A stretch of 64,000 nt of DNA, taken from the NCBI GenBank assembly GCA_910574255.1, contig CAJTAK010000008.1:1-64000 (forward strand), in the 5' to 3' direction. This document shows, one piece after another, positions 25,777 to 33,093 of this stretch. The notes under the pieces are model-generated. The model did no database searches, was not told the DNA's origin, and saw nothing but the letters and a program-made list of their open reading frames with translations. The translations under genes were made by a program, and so were the position numbers. The number at the start of each line of letters is the position of its first letter. Positions within the stretch are counted from its first letter, which is position 1. Source of the DNA: Clostridia bacterium (GTDB taxonomy: Bacteria; Bacillota; Clostridia; Lachnospirales; Lachnospiraceae).

Positions 25777-27243
25777 TTAACCAAAAAAACTATTATCAAC
25801 AGGATCATTATAAAAATCATCTTGTGCCATTTTTAATAAATCAATATCTTTTTGTTCTTGTGGCTCTTGTTGTTTTGGTTCTTCGTCTGTTATTTCTTCG
25901 CCATAATCAGCAAGTAAAGCGTCAATTTCAGCGTCAGTCAAATCTTGTTCGTTTGCTAATAATTCCTTTATTTTTTCAGGTAAACCCTTTAATATTTTAT
26001 TTTCATAGAAGCGGGCTTTTTCTTCATTCCCCCTACATAATGACCTTACTTTTCTAAAATTTCCTTTAATCTTTTTCCAGATTTCAAATTCTTGTGGATC
26101 ATCACTTTCGCCAGAAAAATATTTGCTTAACCTTATAGTTATTTCTTCATCAGATAACCCCATATCAATAGGGAATCTTCTATAACTTTGTCCTTTATCT
26201 TCAGCGGTTCTCAAATTCCCCGCCTTATCTACATATTCCCCCGCTAAACCATCTAAAAATACATTTCTATCTTCAACACTGTTGACGATATTAACAGTAT
26301 TAACAAGTTTAACAGAGCCAAATTTTATATTAACCCTAGCATTATGAGGGTGTGTATCAAAAATTTTAAAAAGGTTCTCTCTACCCTTAAAGGCTTCAAG
26401 TAGGGTATAAGCCCTATATTCAGACCAAATTAAAACAGGTTGTCCGTCATAACCTTCATATGTTGCATTGTCAGCCCCTACTTCAAAAAATATATCTTCG
26501 TCATTTTCTATATCAGGATATAAAGCCCTAGCAATAGCACGACTTGCCGTGTCTTTACCTTCACCGCCTTTACCAGTGATATAAATATTTATACGAGTTT
26601 TTGGAACTTCCATATTATTTGTTATATACTCAACTCTAAATTTTTTAAGTTTTTCAAGATTAGCCATATATAATAATTTATCTTCTTGTTGACATTCTTT
26701 TAAAGTTTTTCCGAGATACAAGACATCAAATAGCATACGGTCTTTTTTACTTAAATCACCGCCATATTTTAGCTTGTTTTCTTCTCTTTCTAATAATTCC
26801 TTTTGCCAGTCAAAATTTGAAAAAACTTCATCATCAGGATATAGAGTTTTTCCTTCATCTTGACATTTATCACTTGAATGTGTAAGGTATTGAACGCAAT
26901 CAAGAAAAGCACCACGCCCAGAAGGAATTTCAACAGCATTTTCAGGAACATTAAACCACTTTGCTATTGTAGATAAAGGTATGCTATTAGGACAATCTAA
27001 AACAATATGCCAATGTTTACCTTTTAATTCACCCGCTTTCCCCTTGCCTTTTGCTTCTTCCTTTTCCGTAAATGTATCTTTATTGTGGCATATCCACGCA
27101 TAACGCTTTATTGTTTTGTGATCCAATCCATCTTTTATATTATTCTCATTAAAATGTAAATCTTCGCCACTTTTTGGATTAAATTCATATTGAGCGATAT
27201 TAAAAACCCTTGCTCTTATTTCTGTTTTTTCCTTTTCGTTGAT
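25777..27243 (-). CDS. HUH-endonuclease/P-loop helicase Rep, apparent ATC start
   Basis: 488 aa from the ATC at 27243-27241. Rolling-circle initiator in two parts. The HUH endonuclease part has motif I RVFNIAQYEFNP (about 14-25), the HUH motif KHWHIVLDC and a motif III YLTHS. The helicase part has Walker A TGKGGEGKDTASRA, a Walker-B-like VLIWSEYR and a VNIVNSVEDRN motif. This HUH-plus-SF3-like order is that of Firmicutes plasmid Reps related to CRESS-DNA virus Reps. Motif I lies upstream of the first allowed start (TTG, 27126), so the real N-terminus is further up. An ATG at 27250 is one frame off and meets TAA after 16 codons. Confidence 0.85.
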   Translation of the reverse strand: MNEKEKTEIRARVFNIAQYEFNPKSGEDLHFNENNIKDGLDHKTIKRYAWICHNKDTFTEKEEAKGKGKAGELKGKHWHIVLDCPNSIPLSTIAKWFNVPENAVEIPSGRGAFLDCVQYLTHSSDKCQDEGKTLYPDDEVFSNFDWQKELLEREENKLKYGGDLSKKDRMLFDVLYLGKTLKECQQEDKLLYMANLEKLKKFRVEYITNNMEVPKTRINIYITGKGGEGKDTASRAIARALYPDIENDEDIFFEVGADNATYEGYDGQPVLIWSEYRAYTLLEAFKGRENLFKIFDTHPHNARVNIKFGSVKLVNTVNIVNSVEDRNVFLDGLAGEYVDKAGNLRTAEDKGQSYRRFPIDMGLSDEEITIRLSKYFSGESDDPQEFEIWKKIKGNFRKVRSLCRGNEEKARFYENKILKGLPEKIKELLANEQDLTDAEIDALLADYGEEITDEEPKQQEPQEQKDIDLLKMAQDDFYNDPVDNSFFG

Positions 27244-27539
27244 TAGACATTACCCCTTTCCTTTTTTTGTTTTTCAGCCTTTTCTTGTATAAGTTCATCA
27301 ATAGCAGTTAATGAAGCAACATTGTTTTCATAAATCATAATAAGAAACTCTATTTTTTGTTCTAAGCCCCTTATTTTATCAGCCATCATAAAAACGCTTT
27401 TATCAATGTCTATAAGTTCATCAAGGGTATAACCGCTATATAATAATTTATATAAATCAATCCATTCTCTATCTTTCTTTTTATAACCTTCAGGATCACT
27501 ACATTGTGAGAACCTTGTTATTTTTTTATCTTTATTCAT
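27243..27539 (-). CDS. small coiled-coil protein upstream of Rep
   Basis: 98 aa, helical: WIDLYKLLYSGYTLDELIDIDKS and ADKIRGLEQKIEFLIMIYENN, ending in a Lys/Glu-rich tail. Its TAA overlaps the Rep ATC (TAATC), so Rep translation is probably coupled to it. Likely a Rep accessory or control protein, but no motif is recognised. AGGAAGGAAAAAAA precedes the ATG. Confidence 0.6.
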   Translation of the reverse strand: MNKDKKITRFSQCSDPEGYKKKDREWIDLYKLLYSGYTLDELIDIDKSVFMMADKIRGLEQKIEFLIMIYENNVASLTAIDELIQEKAEKQKKERGNV

Positions 27540-27679
27540 ATATTTTTTTCCTTCCTTTCTTATAAAATAAAAAAATAGATTAAACAGAAAATAAAAGACT
27601 TTTTAGCCCTTCAATTTTTCCATTTAATCTATACTTGTTAGATTTATTATTTAATTTTCTATAATATAATTTTATAAAA

Positions 27680-27742
27680 TTTACACAGTTTTGTCAACAC
27701 TTCTAATTTTTAAAACTGTGTAAATTACATACTTTTACACAG
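27680..27742. repeat. TTTACACAG units upstream of the Rep operon
   Basis: Two direct units (27680-27688, 27734-27742) and one inverted unit (27716-27724) lie in the putative promoter region of the Rep operon; the spacing suggests autoregulation by a TTTACACAG-binding protein. Confidence 0.55.
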
Positions 27743-27834
27743 TTTTATTTTTATATAAAAAGTGTGTATTTTTCTTTTACTGTGTATTTTTATGTTAATA
27801 TACTTCTTATTGCTTGTTTTACAGGGCGTGTATT

Positions 27835-27948
27835 CTTTTCGCAAGCGAAAAGCCCCTTATTTTTTATTACGCTCGATTTTCTACCGAAAATCTACGACCA
27901 AAAAAGCGGGCGGGTTAGCCTTCTGATACTTCGTATCAGCCGCTTTTT
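27835..27948. other. cluster of three hairpins
   Basis: CTTTTCGCAAGCGAAAAG (27835-27852), GATTTTCTACCGAAAATC (27875-27892), and a nested hairpin whose inner stem is CTGATACTTCGTATCAG (27923-27939) inside AAAAAGCGG/CCGCTTTTT (27901-27948). Three stable hairpins in 114 bp without coding potential resemble a single-strand origin or a structured RNA. Confidence 0.6.
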
Positions 27949-28030
27949 TGTTATGTTAATGAGGTCAACTGTTTAAAACTGTGTATCTCGTATAGAAAAA
28001 GAGCAAGGAACACTTGCAAAGACTTGAAAT

Positions 28031-28189
28031 TTTACACAGTTTACACAGTTTACACAGTTGACCCCTACATAGCCAACACAAGCCCAGTGTTGGCTATGTA
28101 GGGTGTAAAAAAGCCCGTATTTACAGGGTTTTTTAAGGTTTTAAGTTATGTAATATAACAAATTTACACAGTTTACACAGTTTACACAG
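28031..28189. other. symmetrical origin-like array: three TTTACACAG, hairpin, three TTTACACAG
   Basis: Three perfect tandem 9-bp units (28031-28057), then a perfect 15-bp stem with 7-nt loop (CTACATAGCCAACAC at 28065-28079 and GTGTTGGCTATGTAG at 28087-28101), then three more tandem units in the same orientation (28163-28189). No gene is present. Confidence 0.75.
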
Positions 28190-28288
28190 CGGGTTTTGAG
28201 TTTTTGAGAAAAAAGAGCATTTTTTCAATTTTTTTTATTTTTTATACTTTTTCGCCAGACTGGAAAGAAAAAAAGCGCACCCAAGGCG

Positions 28289-28313
28289 GAATAACTAAGA
28301 GCGTGTTATTCCA
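28289..28313. other. inverted repeat, candidate oriT or nick site
   Basis: GGAATAAC (28289) pairs with GTTATTCC (28313 end) across a CTAAGAGCG-containing loop. Such short inverted repeats flank nick sites of mobilisable plasmids; identity is not established. The remaining DNA to 28440 shows no gene. Confidence 0.35.
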
Positions 28314-28443
28314 CCCATACCCATTATTTTTATACTGTAAGGCAGTCAAGATCGGGTAGTATTTTTTTGAGAAATACATTCAAAAAAATCTCCACCCTAG
28401 CACTTGACAGCCGCCGAGTTTACCGCCTTTAAATAAGGGCTAG

Positions 28444-28456
28444 CACATATGCGCTA
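28444..28456. promoter_or_regulatory. operator-like motif at the promoter of the 28508 gene
   Basis: CACATATGCGCTA, within the near-palindrome AGCACATATGCGCT (28443-28456). It sits where a -35 box would be for the TATACT at about 28464-28469. Confidence 0.6.
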
Positions 28457-28507
28457 AATATGGTATACTTCATATAATAAAATACAGAAAAGGAGAGCCG
28501 CCAAAAT

Positions 28508-29077
28508 ATGGAAAAATCAATAAGTCAGGAAATAAAAAACAGAGTTAAGGTATTTCACGACAATGATTTATGTAAGCCTGATCCACGCACAAAATACCAA
28601 GCATCTATGAATTTACCGTTATCTTTAATAAAAAAAGGAATAGAAACAGGAGAGATTATTTTTTTAGAAAAATATAAAAATATAAATCTTGATATACAAC
28701 AAAAAAATTCACTGATTGCTAATATGCTTACATATGGTATCAAGAGCAGGACATTATTAAACTTTACAGATAGCAAAATAAGGCTTCTTGACAGTAGCAA
28801 CCAAATTTTATTATACACAGAAATTACAGAAGAAGAAAAGAACGAACCTTTTATTTTTGAATTTGATAAAATAGAACAGGAATATAAAGAAGCATTAAAG
28901 CAAGTTGAAGAAAGTTATAATATGTTAATGAAGATCAACAACAAACCCTTTAAAGACTGGACGAAAGCAATACAGACCCGATTTTTACAATGTGATATAA
29001 GTGCTTATATCTTTTATGGTTTAACAGAAGCTGAAGAAGATACACAAAGTTATTTTGACAGAAATCCTATAACCTAA
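28508..29077 (+). CDS. right-end protein of element 1, unknown (possible regulator)
   Basis: 189 aa, soluble and highly charged, not recognised. The N-terminal half contains SMNLPLSLIKKGIETGEI and a TYGIKSRTLLNF stretch that might hold a helix-turn-helix; the C-terminal half is helical (IEQEYKEALKQVEESYNMLMKIN). AAAGGAGAGCCGCCAAAAT precedes the ATG. It stands alone, facing the right junction, behind the same 13-bp operator as the integrase, so it may be the regulator or an excision/directionality factor (inference). Confidence 0.6.
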   Translation: MEKSISQEIKNRVKVFHDNDLCKPDPRTKYQASMNLPLSLIKKGIETGEIIFLEKYKNINLDIQQKNSLIANMLTYGIKSRTLLNFTDSKIRLLDSSNQILLYTEITEEEKNEPFIFEFDKIEQEYKEALKQVEESYNMLMKINNKPFKDWTKAIQTRFLQCDISAYIFYGLTEAEEDTQSYFDRNPIT

Positions 29078-29083
29078 GATCAG

Positions 29084-29108
29084 AAGCCCCCGAAAGAGGG
29101 CTTTTTTC
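29084..29108 (+). terminator. terminator after the 28508 gene
   Basis: AGCCCCCGAAAGAGGGCTTTTTT: GCCC(CC) pairs with (GA)GGGC, followed by six T. Confidence 0.75.
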
Positions 29109-29163
29109 TTGCTTTTGGTTTACACAGTTTTTTTTACACAGTTTACCCAGAACGCCCAGAACC

Positions 29164-29184
29164 TTACACAGTTTTTTACACAGC
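29164..29184. repeat. right-end TTACACAG pair (putative integrase arm site)
   Basis: Identical over 21 bp to 13100-13120. More TTTACACAG units lie just left, at about 29119-29141. Confidence 0.65.
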
Positions 29185-29195
29185 CACTGAAGCCA

Positions 29196-29234
29196 AAAAA
29201 GGGAATCAGCCACAAAGAGCCGATCCCCTTATAA
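29196..29234 (-). terminator. element-supplied terminator for rubrerythrin
   Basis: Read leftward, AAGGGGATCGGCTC pairs with GGCTGATTCCCTT and is followed by a T-run. The element thus brings both a new 3' end and a terminator for the gene it interrupts. Confidence 0.7.
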
Positions 29235-29266
29235 TTGCTTAAACCCTTGATTTTACGGGCTTTTCC

Positions 29267-29809
29267 TTAACCGAAATACCTTTTTAATAACCCCTCAAAC
29301 GCTTTTCCGTGTCTAGCTTCGTCGCGGGCCATCTCATGAACGGTATCATGAATAGCATCCAGGTTCGCAGCTTTAGCTCTCTTAGCCAGGTCAAACTTGC
29401 CTGCGGTTGCACCGTTCTCAGCGGCAACTCTCATCTCCAGATTCTTCTTGGTGCTGTCAGTAACTACCTCACCCAAAAGCTCTGCAAACTTAGCAGCATG
29501 CTCAGCCTCTTCGTAAGCTGCCTTCTCCCAGTACAGACCAATCTCCGGATATCCCTCTCTGTGAGCAACTCTTGCCATAGCAAGATACATACCAACCTCA
29601 GAGCACTCGCCGTTGAAGTTTGCTCTTAAGTCCTCAAGAATATCCTCGCTGACACCCTTGGCTACGCCTACTACATGCTCAGCAGCCCAGTCAAGGCCTC
29701 CTGCCTGCTCTGTGAACTTGTCCGCACCAACGCCGCACTGGGGACATTTCTCGGGAGCGGAATCTCCCTCGTGAACATAACCACATACCTGACATACAAA
29801 TTTCTTCAT
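29267..29809 (-). CDS. rbr: reverse rubrerythrin; 3' end supplied by element 1
   Basis: 180 aa. Rubredoxin-like zinc/iron site at the N-terminus ([11 protein letters not shown] and CPQCG), then a ferritin-like di-iron domain ([30 protein letters not shown]-type region around 29530-29600, and DEARHGK near the end). This order is that of reverse rubrerythrin, which detoxifies peroxide and oxygen in Clostridia. The last 57 bp (29267-29323) are a synonymous substitute brought by the element; the displaced original lies at 12985-13041. The protein is therefore intact. A Fur/PerR-type box lies 44-62 bp upstream of the start. Confidence 0.95.
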   Translation of the reverse strand: MKKFVCQVCGYVHEGDSAPEKCPQCGVGADKFTEQAGGLDWAAEHVVGVAKGVSEDILEDLRANFNGECSEVGMYLAMARVAHREGYPEIGLYWEKAAYEEAEHAAKFAELLGEVVTDSTKKNLEMRVAAENGATAGKFDLAKRAKAANLDAIHDTVHEMARDEARHGKAFEGLLKRYFG

Positions 29810-29852
29810 GTTTTTATTCTCCTTTTCTTATATAGAATTTTTAGTGTTTTAA

Positions 29853-29871
29853 AATAGTAATGATTACTGTT
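29853..29871. promoter_or_regulatory. PerR/Fur-type box upstream of rubrerythrin
   Basis: AATAGTAATGATTACTGTT, a 19-bp imperfect palindrome (8 of 9 pairs) with the TAATGATTA core, between rbr and its regulator. Confidence 0.7.
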
Positions 29872-29929
29872 ATTAACATAGCACAGATTTGTAAAAGCGT
29901 CAAGAGATATTTAAAATATTTTTTGGTAA

Positions 29930-30313
29930 TTACTTGCGGAGGCAATCGCCGCAGATTCCATAGTACTGTACAGTATGTCCTTCTATCTGCCCCGGGAAAT
30001 TTTTCTGAGCCTCTGTGTTGATAAAATCCTCATTTTCCATATGAATGTCCAGAAGATTGCGGCACTTCCTGCATATAAAATGAGAATGAGGTTCTAAGTG
30101 AGCATCAAACCGATCAGCACCGTCTGTGGTAATCTTAATGATTTCCCCTAACTCTGTTAAAAGAGAAAGATTGCGATAGACAGTTCCCAGACTGATATTG
30201 GGAAATTCCTTTTTTACATTTATATAGATTGTATCCGCTGTGGGGTGGTCATACCTAGAAAGCAAGAAGCTTTTGATACACTCTCTTTGGCGGCTGTATT
30301 TCAAGGATGTCAT
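29930..30313 (-). CDS. perR: Fur-family regulator, PerR-like
   Basis: 127 aa; the start at 30313 (MTSLKYSRQRE) has AAGGAAAGGAGATTTTT upstream, and the ATG at 30391 has none. Winged helix with HPTADTIYINVKKEFPNISLGTVYRNL-type DNA-binding helix (about 30170-30250), metal ligands in DRFDAHLEPHSHFIC, and two zinc-site Cys pairs, CRKC and CGDC. Location between two Fur/PerR-type boxes and next to rubrerythrin favours a peroxide sensor over an iron sensor, but the family member cannot be fixed by reading alone. Confidence 0.85.
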   Translation of the reverse strand: MTSLKYSRQRECIKSFLLSRYDHPTADTIYINVKKEFPNISLGTVYRNLSLLTELGEIIKITTDGADRFDAHLEPHSHFICRKCRNLLDIHMENEDFINTEAQKNFPGQIEGHTVQYYGICGDCLRK

Positions 30314-30430
30314 AAAAATCTCCTTTCCTTGATCTGTCCATGCTTTTTTGCATAGAGGGATATCCGTGAGGTGTTTCCTATATTTACGCATGATTTATGT
30401 ATAGAAATAATGCGTAAAAGGTGTTTTAAT

Positions 30431-30449
30431 AACGATAATGATTATCGTT
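30431..30449. promoter_or_regulatory. perfect Fur/PerR box
   Basis: AACGATAATGATTATCGTT is a perfect 19-bp palindrome with the GATAATGATTATC core. It lies 118 bp before perR, suggesting autoregulation, and may also affect the divergent gene at 30622. Confidence 0.85.
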
Positions 30450-30534
30450 TCTTATATTTTAACAAAATCGATAAGAAAGTCAAGAGAAGCAGCATTGAAA
30501 ATCTTGGAAAAACCGTAGAAAATAGCAGAAACTG

Positions 30535-30563
30535 TTGACAAGAAGTAATGATACTGTTATAAT
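30535..30563 (+). promoter_or_regulatory. consensus sigma-A promoter
   Basis: TTGACA (30535-30540) and TATAAT (30558-30563) with exactly 17 nt between them, driving the NlpC/P60 gene. Confidence 0.85.
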
Positions 30564-30621
30564 TCTTTCATAAGTCTTAACAAATTTGTAATAATTAAGT
30601 TGAGAATCTTACGGAGGATAG

Positions 30622-31728
30622 TTGAAAACAATGATAATTTATAAATTGACTACATTATGTTTGACCGGAGCCCTTTGCTTTAGTTTTGGAGGAATCAAGG
30701 TGGAAGCCAGCAATCTTTCTTCTTTTGGAGAAGAAGGAATAGCATCGGTGCTGACAGAAGCACATACAGCAGATCCTACAATAGATGAGAAGATGGTAGA
30801 TGAGTTGACTCCTTCCGAATATGAAGGCATCTGCATCGCACAGGTAAATGATTATGTGAATGTAAGGAGTTTACCCAATGAAGAAGGAGAGATTCTCGGA
30901 AAGCTTTATGATGAATCTGCCGGAACCATTGAAGAAGAAGTGGACGGTTGGTATAAGATCACTTCTGGAAGTGTGACAGGTTATGTAAAAGGTGATTATG
31001 TGGTAACTGGTGAAGCGGCTGAGACTTTGGCAGAAGAAGTAGGAAGTCGGGTTGCTACGGTTACAACAGAAACTTTACGGGTGAGAAGCGAAGCCAGCAC
31101 AGAAGCCAGCATCCTGGGTTTGATTGGAGAAGAAGAAGAGCTGACTGTAACTGCAGAAGAAGGTGACTGGGTACAGGTATCCATTGAGGAAGGTGATGGC
31201 TGGGTATCCAAAGAATTTGTAGATCTTCGTACCGATTTTGTGCAGGCTGAATCTAAGGCAGAGGAAGAGGCCAGATTGGCGAAGGAAGAGGCAGCGAAGG
31301 AAGAAGGAAAGAGAAAAGCGGCAGCGGCAGCAGCAAAGACAGGTGCCAGCCAGAATTCCGTTTTGGGTAATGGCGGCGGAAGCAGCAGTGGAAATGCTGT
31401 GGCATCCTTTGCAAGTCAGTTTGTAGGTAATCCCTATGTATATGGTGGAACGAGTCTTACAAATGGTGCGGATTGTTCAGGGTTTGTAATGAGTGTTTAT
31501 GCAAACTTTGGTGTGGGCCTTCCCCATTCATCCAGTGCAATGCGCAGTGTAGGATATGGAGTAAGCCTCTCAGAGGCACAGCCGGGTGATATCATTTGTT
31601 ATAGCGGCCACGTAGCTATTTATTGCGGCAACAATACTATCGTACATGCCAGCACAGCAGCTACAGGAATTAAATATACATCACCAGCAAATTATAAGAA
31701 CATTCTTGCAGTAAGAAGAATCTTTTAA
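30622..31728 (+). CDS. SH3b-SH3b-NlpC/P60 cell wall hydrolase
   Basis: 368 aa. Signal peptide (about 1-29), two bacterial SH3 domains (YVNVRSLPNEEGEILGKLY about 76-94 and TLRVRSEASTEASILGLIG about 150-168), a Lys/Glu/Ala-rich linker, and an NlpC/P60 catalytic domain with Cys in NGADCSGFVMSVY, His in YSGHVAIYCG and a third residue in IVHAST. It cleaves peptidoglycan stem peptides. ACGGAGG is 4 nt from a TTG at 30622 and 13 nt from ATG 30631, so TTG is preferred. It sits behind a consensus promoter. Confidence 0.93.
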   Translation: MKTMIIYKLTTLCLTGALCFSFGGIKVEASNLSSFGEEGIASVLTEAHTADPTIDEKMVDELTPSEYEGICIAQVNDYVNVRSLPNEEGEILGKLYDESAGTIEEEVDGWYKITSGSVTGYVKGDYVVTGEAAETLAEEVGSRVATVTTETLRVRSEASTEASILGLIGEEEELTVTAEEGDWVQVSIEEGDGWVSKEFVDLRTDFVQAESKAEEEARLAKEEAAKEEGKRKAAAAAAKTGASQNSVLGNGGGSSSGNAVASFASQFVGNPYVYGGTSLTNGADCSGFVMSVYANFGVGLPHSSSAMRSVGYGVSLSEAQPGDIICYSGHVAIYCGNNTIVHASTAATGIKYTSPANYKNILAVRRIF

Positions 31729-31869
31729 GGAATCGGAAAGCAGGGGCAGATAAATGCTCCTGCTTTTTAGATCAAGACCAGATTGATAATTATTTTTTCT
31801 GTATGGTAGCAATTCCTGATGTTTTATAGTAAGATAAAGAAGCTGACAGTCAATAGACAGGAGGAGACC

Positions 31870-33087
31870 ATGAGCTTAAATAATACCCCTTTATCAGAAA
31901 GAATCCATATTGGTATTTTTGGAAAACGCAATGCAGGCAAATCTAGTTTGATCAATGCGATTACCGATCAGAATACAGCTCTTGTATCTGAGATTAAGGG
32001 GACTACAACAGATCCGGTTTATAAGGCTATGGAGCTTTTGCCCCTTGGCCCGGTTCTTTTCATAGACACTCCGGGATTGGATGATCAAGGAGAGTTGGGA
32101 GAACTTCGTGCGGAGAAAAGCTGGGATCTTTTGAAAAAATCGGATCTGGCGCTTCTGGTTGTTGATGGGATGACAGGCATCGACTATGTGGAACAGAGGC
32201 TGGAGGAAGAGCTGAAAGAGAGACAGATTCCTTTTCTAATTGTATATAATAAAAGCGATCTTTGTTCAAAAACCTTTGGAACTAAGAAAACGAATGCAGT
32301 TTGGGTCAGTGCAAAGAACAGACAGGGAATTCAGGAATTGAAGGAACAGCTGGCAAACATGATTCCAAAGAAAAATTTGCAAAAGCGGCTGGCAGGGGAT
32401 TTGCTGAAGCCTCAGGATGTAGCGGTTCTGGTGGTTCCCATTGACAAGAGCGCACCCAAAGGTCGGCTCATTCTGCCCCAGCAGCAGACAATCCGTGACA
32501 TTTTAGAGTCTGGAGCAATCTCTGTAGTAGTAAAAGAGACAGAGCTTAAAGATACACTAAAACTTTTTAGACAGAAGCCTAAGATAGTAATTACAGACAG
32601 CCAGGTATTTGAAAAAGTGGATGCAGAGACGCCGAAGGACATTTTGCTTACTTCCTTTTCTATTTTGTTTGCCCGTTATAAGGGTAGTCTCTCTCAAGCC
32701 GTTAAAGGGGCTTATGCATTAGAAAAAGTACAGAATGGGGATCGGATACTGATTGCAGAGGGGTGTACTCACCACCGCCAGTGTGAGGATATTGGAACAG
32801 TGAAGCTCCCTGGATGGATAGAAGAATATACAGGGAAGAAACCAGAGTTTCATTTTACATCCGGAGGAGATTTTCCAAAAGAGCTTTCTATGTATCAGCT
32901 CATTGTCCACTGTGGAGGCTGTATGCTGCAGGAAAGGGAGATGCAGTATCGGTTAGAACAGGCGAAACGAAGAAATATACCTATGACCAATTATGGCATT
33001 TTGATTGCTTACATGAAAGGAATTTTAAAAAGAAGTTTAGAGCCGTTTCCTAAAATGGCGGCCCTGTTAGAGGAAGAAGTTGTGTGA
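31870..33087 (+). CDS. hydF: [FeFe]-hydrogenase H-cluster maturation GTPase HydF
   Basis: 405 aa from 31870 (AGGAGGAGACC upstream; an ATG at 31819 is discarded). GTPase motifs: G1 GKRNAGKSSLI, G3 DTPGLDD, G4 NKSD, G5 VSAK. The C-terminal cluster domain has HHRQCED and HCGGCML, which match the His/Cys ligands of the HydF [4Fe-4S] cluster that carries the 2Fe precursor to HydA. Implies that the host makes [FeFe]-hydrogenase. hydE and hydG are not in the window. Confidence 0.93.
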   Translation: MSLNNTPLSERIHIGIFGKRNAGKSSLINAITDQNTALVSEIKGTTTDPVYKAMELLPLGPVLFIDTPGLDDQGELGELRAEKSWDLLKKSDLALLVVDGMTGIDYVEQRLEEELKERQIPFLIVYNKSDLCSKTFGTKKTNAVWVSAKNRQGIQELKEQLANMIPKKNLQKRLAGDLLKPQDVAVLVVPIDKSAPKGRLILPQQQTIRDILESGAISVVVKETELKDTLKLFRQKPKIVITDSQVFEKVDAETPKDILLTSFSILFARYKGSLSQAVKGAYALEKVQNGDRILIAEGCTHHRQCEDIGTVKLPGWIEEYTGKKPEFHFTSGGDFPKELSMYQLIVHCGGCMLQEREMQYRLEQAKRRNIPMTNYGILIAYMKGILKRSLEPFPKMAALLEEEVV

Positions 33088-33093
33088 ACAAAG

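Larger units (their letters stand above)
13042..29323. mobile_element. element 1: AT-rich integrated element with HUH Rep, inserted in rubrerythrin
   Basis: About 16.3 kb, bounded by the duplicated rubrerythrin 3' end. Base composition is much more AT-rich than the flanks. Nearly all genes point left; only the small HTH gene (22208) and the right-end gene (28508) point right. It encodes a terminal integrase, an HUH-helicase Rep, a second tyrosine recombinase, exported proteins and many small unknowns, but no relaxase, coupling protein or phage structural gene that I recognise. Two TTACACAG copies separated by TTTT plus a final C form an identical 21-bp block near both ends (13100-13120 and 29164-29184), likely integrase arm sites. 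Confidence 0.88.

Noticed and set aside
25777-27126. Rep starting at TTG 27126
   Set aside because: It would lack motif I of the HUH domain and has no Shine-Dalgarno, while the frame is open further up.
27223-27229. A AAA AAC -1 slippery heptamer near the Rep start
   Set aside because: A -1 slip there leads to a stop two codons later; the Rep frame is reached only by +1.
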